Shown: positions 61,394 through 64,000 of the stretch, piece by piece
How the letters are laid out: every line of letters starts with the position of its first letter
How positions within the stretch are numbered: position 1 is the stretch's first letter
Assembly: GCF_001428605.1 (NCBI RefSeq)
Contig: NZ_LMID01000014.1
Location: forward strand, 124,972 to 188,971
Length of the DNA stretch: 64,000 nucleotides
From: Sphingomonas sp. Root720
GTDB lineage: Bacteria; Pseudomonadota; Alphaproteobacteria; Sphingomonadales; Sphingomonadaceae
Reading direction: 5' to 3'
Position numbers and translations under genes: made by a program
Notes under the pieces: model-generated
What the model saw: the letters and a program-made list of their open reading frames with translations, nothing else
Database searches by the model: none
What the model was told of the DNA's origin: nothing

Positions 61394-63190
61394 TCAGTCC
61401 GCCGCCGCCGTCGTGCCGAGCGAGGTCAGCCGGATCGCCGGGCGGCCGGGCATGCCGGGGAAGCGCGGCCACAGCCCCTGCGATATCGCCATCAGGCTGG
61501 CGGGCTTCGCGCCGCTGTGCCGCTGGTACATCCAGTAGTTGCGCAGCACGATCGCGACATAGGCGCGGGTCTCGACGAACGGGATCGATTCGATGAACAG
61601 CAGCGGATCGTCGAGGTTGCGCCCGCGCGCGTTCCAGTTGGCGACCGAGCCCGGCCCGGCATTATAGGCGGCGATCACCTTGGGCAGCAGCCCGCCGGTG
61701 CCGCTGCTCTCCGCCAGCTCGCGCAGATAGGCCTGGCCGAGGTCGATGCTCGTCGCCGGCTGGAACAGCGCGGCGGGATCGACGGTGCGGCCGAGGTGGC
61801 GGGCGACCATCTGCGCGGTGCCGGGCATCAGCTGCATCACGCCGCGCGCGCCGGCCGAGCTGATCGCGTCGGTCTTGAAGCGCGATTCCTGCAGCGCATG
61901 GGCGAAGACCAGCGCCTTGTCGACCTGCCAGCCCGAGGCCGGGGTCCAGGCGGGCATCGGATAGCGGGCCGAGGCCGAGAGCCGCGCGCCCGACGGCCCG
62001 TTCTGGGCCAGCCAGATCTGCGCGGCCGGAAGGTCGAGCCGCGCGGCGAGGTGGATCAGCGATTCATGGTCGCGGCTGAGCCCGATCCTGGCCTGGTGGC
62101 GCAGCATTTCCTCGGCGAGCCCGGTCTCGCCGATTTCGGCCAGCGCGGTCGCGCGGCGGACATTGGCGATCGCGCCGATCGAGGCCCAGTCGTTGGCGGT
62201 GAGCTTGAGATTCGATCCGCCTTCGTCGCTGATGCCGAGCGCCGCCTGGGCGATCAGGCCGTAGAAGCTCTCCTTCATCCGCGCCGCCGAGCGCAGGCGC
62301 GGTTCGACGCGTTCGGGACGGGCGCAGGCCATGTCGGCGCGGCTCGCCCAGTAGAGGCCGGCGGCGACCATCTCCGGATCGCGGGCGCGCGAGGACACCT
62401 CCTCGAAGGCGGTGCCGGCGGACTGGCAGTCATGCTGCCGCCAGGCGGCGAGGCCCGATACCCAGCTGGCCTGGACCGCCCAGTCGCCGGCGCCGGACCG
62501 GGCCCGATCGGCGATGCGGCGGGCGCTGGCGTCGTCGCCCGACAGATAATAGGCCCAGGAAACGCGCTGCAGCCATTCGGCCTGCGCTTCGGGCGACAGC
62601 TGGTCCAGCCGGCCGACGACGAGCGCCTCGGCCTCGCTCGGCCGGTCGTCGCGCAGCAGCGGCGCCGCGACCTGCGAGAGCGTGGCGGCGGCGCGGTCGC
62701 TGCGCTGCGACCTAGCCGACTGGCGCTTCGACGGACCGGCATAGCGGACGAGGTCGCGGGTCACCGGCAGCGCGGCGGTGACGAGGCCGCGGCGCGATGC
62801 CAGGGCCGCCAGGTCGGCGGCCTCGGGGAGGTCGGACGCGGTGGCGACCACCTGGATCAGGCGGTCGTCGGATATCCGGGGCGATCCCTTGGCGAGGATC
62901 AGCTCGGCCTGGGCGACGTCGCTCAGCGGCCCGGCGGGGATCCGGTCGATTCCGGCCTGCGCCCCGGTCCAGTCACCGCCGCGGATCGCGGCGAAGATCG
63001 CGCGATAGGCGGTCCGCTGGTCGGCGGTGAGCCCCGACACGATCGGCAGGGGGGGCGACGGGGGAGATGGCGTCGGCCGCGCCGCGGCGGCGACGCCGAC
63101 CGCGGCGACGGGCACCGCCACCGCGTTCTGGGCCGCGGCGAGCGCGGGAAGGGCGGCGAGGGCGCCGGCAAGCAGGAATTTGCGTATCAT
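61394..63190 (-). CDS. Soluble lytic murein transglycosylase (Slt70-like)
   Basis: 598 aa. A signal peptide (KFLLAGALAALPALAAAQ) and a Pro/Ala linker precede a long helical U-shaped region (about 60-420, tetratrico-like). The C-terminal SLT domain has the catalytic Glu in HALQESRFKTDAISSAGARG (in part: ALQESRFKTDA), VMQLMPGTA and AYNAGPGSV. It cleaves glycan strands of peptidoglycan to 1,6-anhydro ends in the periplasm. It is coupled to the UDG-like gene by ATGA; the start MIRKFLLAG gives a proper signal peptide. Confidence 0.92.
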   Translation of the reverse strand: MIRKFLLAGALAALPALAAAQNAVAVPVAAVGVAAAARPTPSPPSPPLPIVSGLTADQRTAYRAIFAAIRGGDWTGAQAGIDRIPAGPLSDVAQAELILAKGSPRISDDRLIQVVATASDLPEAADLAALASRRGLVTAALPVTRDLVRYAGPSKRQSARSQRSDRAAATLSQVAAPLLRDDRPSEAEALVVGRLDQLSPEAQAEWLQRVSWAYYLSGDDASARRIADRARSGAGDWAVQASWVSGLAAWRQHDCQSAGTAFEEVSSRARDPEMVAAGLYWASRADMACARPERVEPRLRSAARMKESFYGLIAQAALGISDEGGSNLKLTANDWASIGAIANVRRATALAEIGETGLAEEMLRHQARIGLSRDHESLIHLAARLDLPAAQIWLAQNGPSGARLSASARYPMPAWTPASGWQVDKALVFAHALQESRFKTDAISSAGARGVMQLMPGTAQMVARHLGRTVDPAALFQPATSIDLGQAYLRELAESSGTGGLLPKVIAAYNAGPGSVANWNARGRNLDDPLLFIESIPFVETRAYVAIVLRNYWMYQRHSGAKPASLMAISQGLWPRFPGMPGRPAIRLTSLGTTAAAD

Positions 63191-63960
63191 CCGAGGTGCT
63201 TCATCAACAGTTGCAGATCTTCCCAGGCGCGGCGCTTCTGCTGGGGATGCTGGAGGAGGGTGCGGGGATGGAAGGTCGCGACGGCGCCGACCGCCCCACC
63301 GGGCAGGCTGACATCGTGGACCCGGCCGCGCGCTTCCACGAAGCCGAGGTCGAGGAAGATGCGCGAGGGCTGCTCGCCCATCAGCAGCAACGCACGGGGC
63401 TTGGCGAGCGCGACATGGTGGCGGGCCAGCCGGGCGAACAGGGCGCCCTGGGCGCGGTCGACGAAGCCGCCCGTCGGCCGGCCGGGCGCCATCGCCGATA
63501 AATAGAGCGACTGGCGATCGCGGCCCATCGCCGCGAGCATCTTGTCGAACAGCTCGCCCGCCGCGCCCGACAGCAGCCGGCCGCTGGCCGGATCCTCGGC
63601 CTCGGGCAGGTCGATCAGCACCATCAGGCCGGAGGCGGGATCGCCCGAGGCGGCAACGCGCGCGGACAGGGGCATGGAGATCGCGTCGCTGGTCGCGAGC
63701 CAGGACTGGAAGCCGGCCAGCGTGTCGGGAAGCCCGGGCTCCGCGGCCGGCGCGGGCGCCTCGGGCCGGATCGGCACGGCGGGGACGGGCGCGGCGGCGG
63801 GCTGCGGAACCGCGACGACGGGCCGCGCCACCGGCGGTTCGGCACGCGCGAGCCAGTCGCGCGGCGCCTCGTCCACCAGCACGTCGAACCCAGCATCCTC
63901 CCACCAGCCCATCAGGCTTGCGATTTCAGCGGCCGAGCCGAGATTTGCCCCCAAATCCAT
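63187..63960 (-). CDS. Uracil-DNA-glycosylase-like protein lacking cysteines
   Basis: 257 aa. The N-terminus has an Ala/Pro-rich linker (about 43-75). The C-terminal 165 residues follow the family 4/5 UDG layout: SGAAGELFDKMLAAMG, LYLSAMAPGRP, LLLMGEQPSR and ATFHPRTLLQHPQQK. However, the whole protein contains no Cys, so the four [4Fe-4S] ligands of family 4 are absent, and the GEAPG active-site motif is replaced by DLPEAED. It may be catalytically altered. AGAGGAG at 63965-63971 (minus strand) supports the start. Overlaps the transglycosylase gene. Confidence 0.75.
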   Translation of the reverse strand: MDLGANLGSAAEIASLMGWWEDAGFDVLVDEAPRDWLARAEPPVARPVVAVPQPAAAPVPAVPIRPEAPAPAAEPGLPDTLAGFQSWLATSDAISMPLSARVAASGDPASGLMVLIDLPEAEDPASGRLLSGAAGELFDKMLAAMGRDRQSLYLSAMAPGRPTGGFVDRAQGALFARLARHHVALAKPRALLLMGEQPSRIFLDLGFVEARGRVHDVSLPGGAVGAVATFHPRTLLQHPQQKRRAWEDLQLLMKHLG

Positions 63961-63982
63961 ATGGCTCCTCTAAAGGAACGGG

Positions 63983-63998
63983 TTGACGAGGGCGTCAA
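63983..63998. promoter_or_regulatory. Dyad upstream of the UDG-like gene
   Basis: TTGACG-AGGG-CGTCAA is a perfect 6-bp inverted repeat 23-38 bp before the UDG-like start. It could be an operator or carry the -35 hexamer TTGACG for either strand. The window ends 2 bp later. Confidence 0.35.
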
Positions 63999-64000
63999 TC

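Noticed and set aside
63961-64000. A plus-strand start (ATG at 63961, MAPLKERVDEG) running off the window
   Set aside because: It overlaps the Shine-Dalgarno and promoter region of the UDG-like gene and only 13 codons can be seen; no family recognisable.

Overview
The window is chromosomal DNA of a high-GC alphaproteobacterium, most probably a sphingomonad (Sphingomonas/Rhizorhabdus type). The evidence is the exosortase-A-associated sugar genes, UPF0262, DUF2849 and DUF934 proteins in the sulfur operon, a large TonB-dependent receptor, HWE kinase signalling, and dispersed palindromic repeats. Gene density is high, ATGA overlaps are common, and no rRNA or tRNA gene was recognised.

Layout. 1-4187: end of an XrtA/PEP-CTERM-associated polysaccharide cluster (FemAB-like, glycosyltransferase, asparagine synthase). 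4191-16964: housekeeping block (fkpA-like, truA, fmt, recR, def, piuC-like, tonB, rnr, dcd, cdd, UPF0262, marR-emrA, dnaB). 17184-21417: assimilatory sulfate reduction operon (cobA, DUF2849, cysI, DUF934, cysH), with palindromic repeats inserted between cysI and DUF934. 21438-31042: accessory region. It holds a lower-GC PP2C phosphatase/kinase/kinase operon, a MITE-like element with a second partial copy, a broken SDR gene, and a von Willebrand A lipoprotein with an 11-residue repeat. 31161-43716: mixed core genes (HWE kinase, PBP1A, gpx, ilvE, rarD, tauE, TonB receptor, pyrF, lapA, cytochrome-like lipoprotein). 43827-45420: a TupA-like ATP-grasp gene and two membrane proteins. 45817-51664: a lasso-peptide-type RiPP cluster. 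51813-63960: core genes (ompA, patatin, radA, cvpA, radical SAM, hemerythrin, moaB, lytic transglycosylase, UDG-like).

The most interesting system is the RiPP cluster. Two short + strand precursor genes (49971-50135 and 50303-50476) share a leader with a WxxP motif and end in Thr-Glu before 17-residue cores that start with Gly, carry Glu at position 8 and end in Ser. They face an operon of an HPr-kinase-like protein, a PAPS sulfotransferase, a PqqD-type recognition protein and an asparagine-synthetase-type cyclase. A sugar-transfer-type ATP-grasp gene follows the precursors. No transglutaminase-like leader peptidase (B2) and no exporter are in the window. The cluster is bracketed by two diverged copies (about 142 bp) of the ompA leader region, which suggests how it was inserted.

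Repeats shape much of the non-coding DNA. One family of about 80-95 bp palindromes occurs between genes, once in frame inside rnr, twice in the cys operon with duplicated flanks, and three to four times inside a 250-bp tandem array behind ompA. A second family of about 102 bp (22731, 38079) has a palindrome with a compensated base change.
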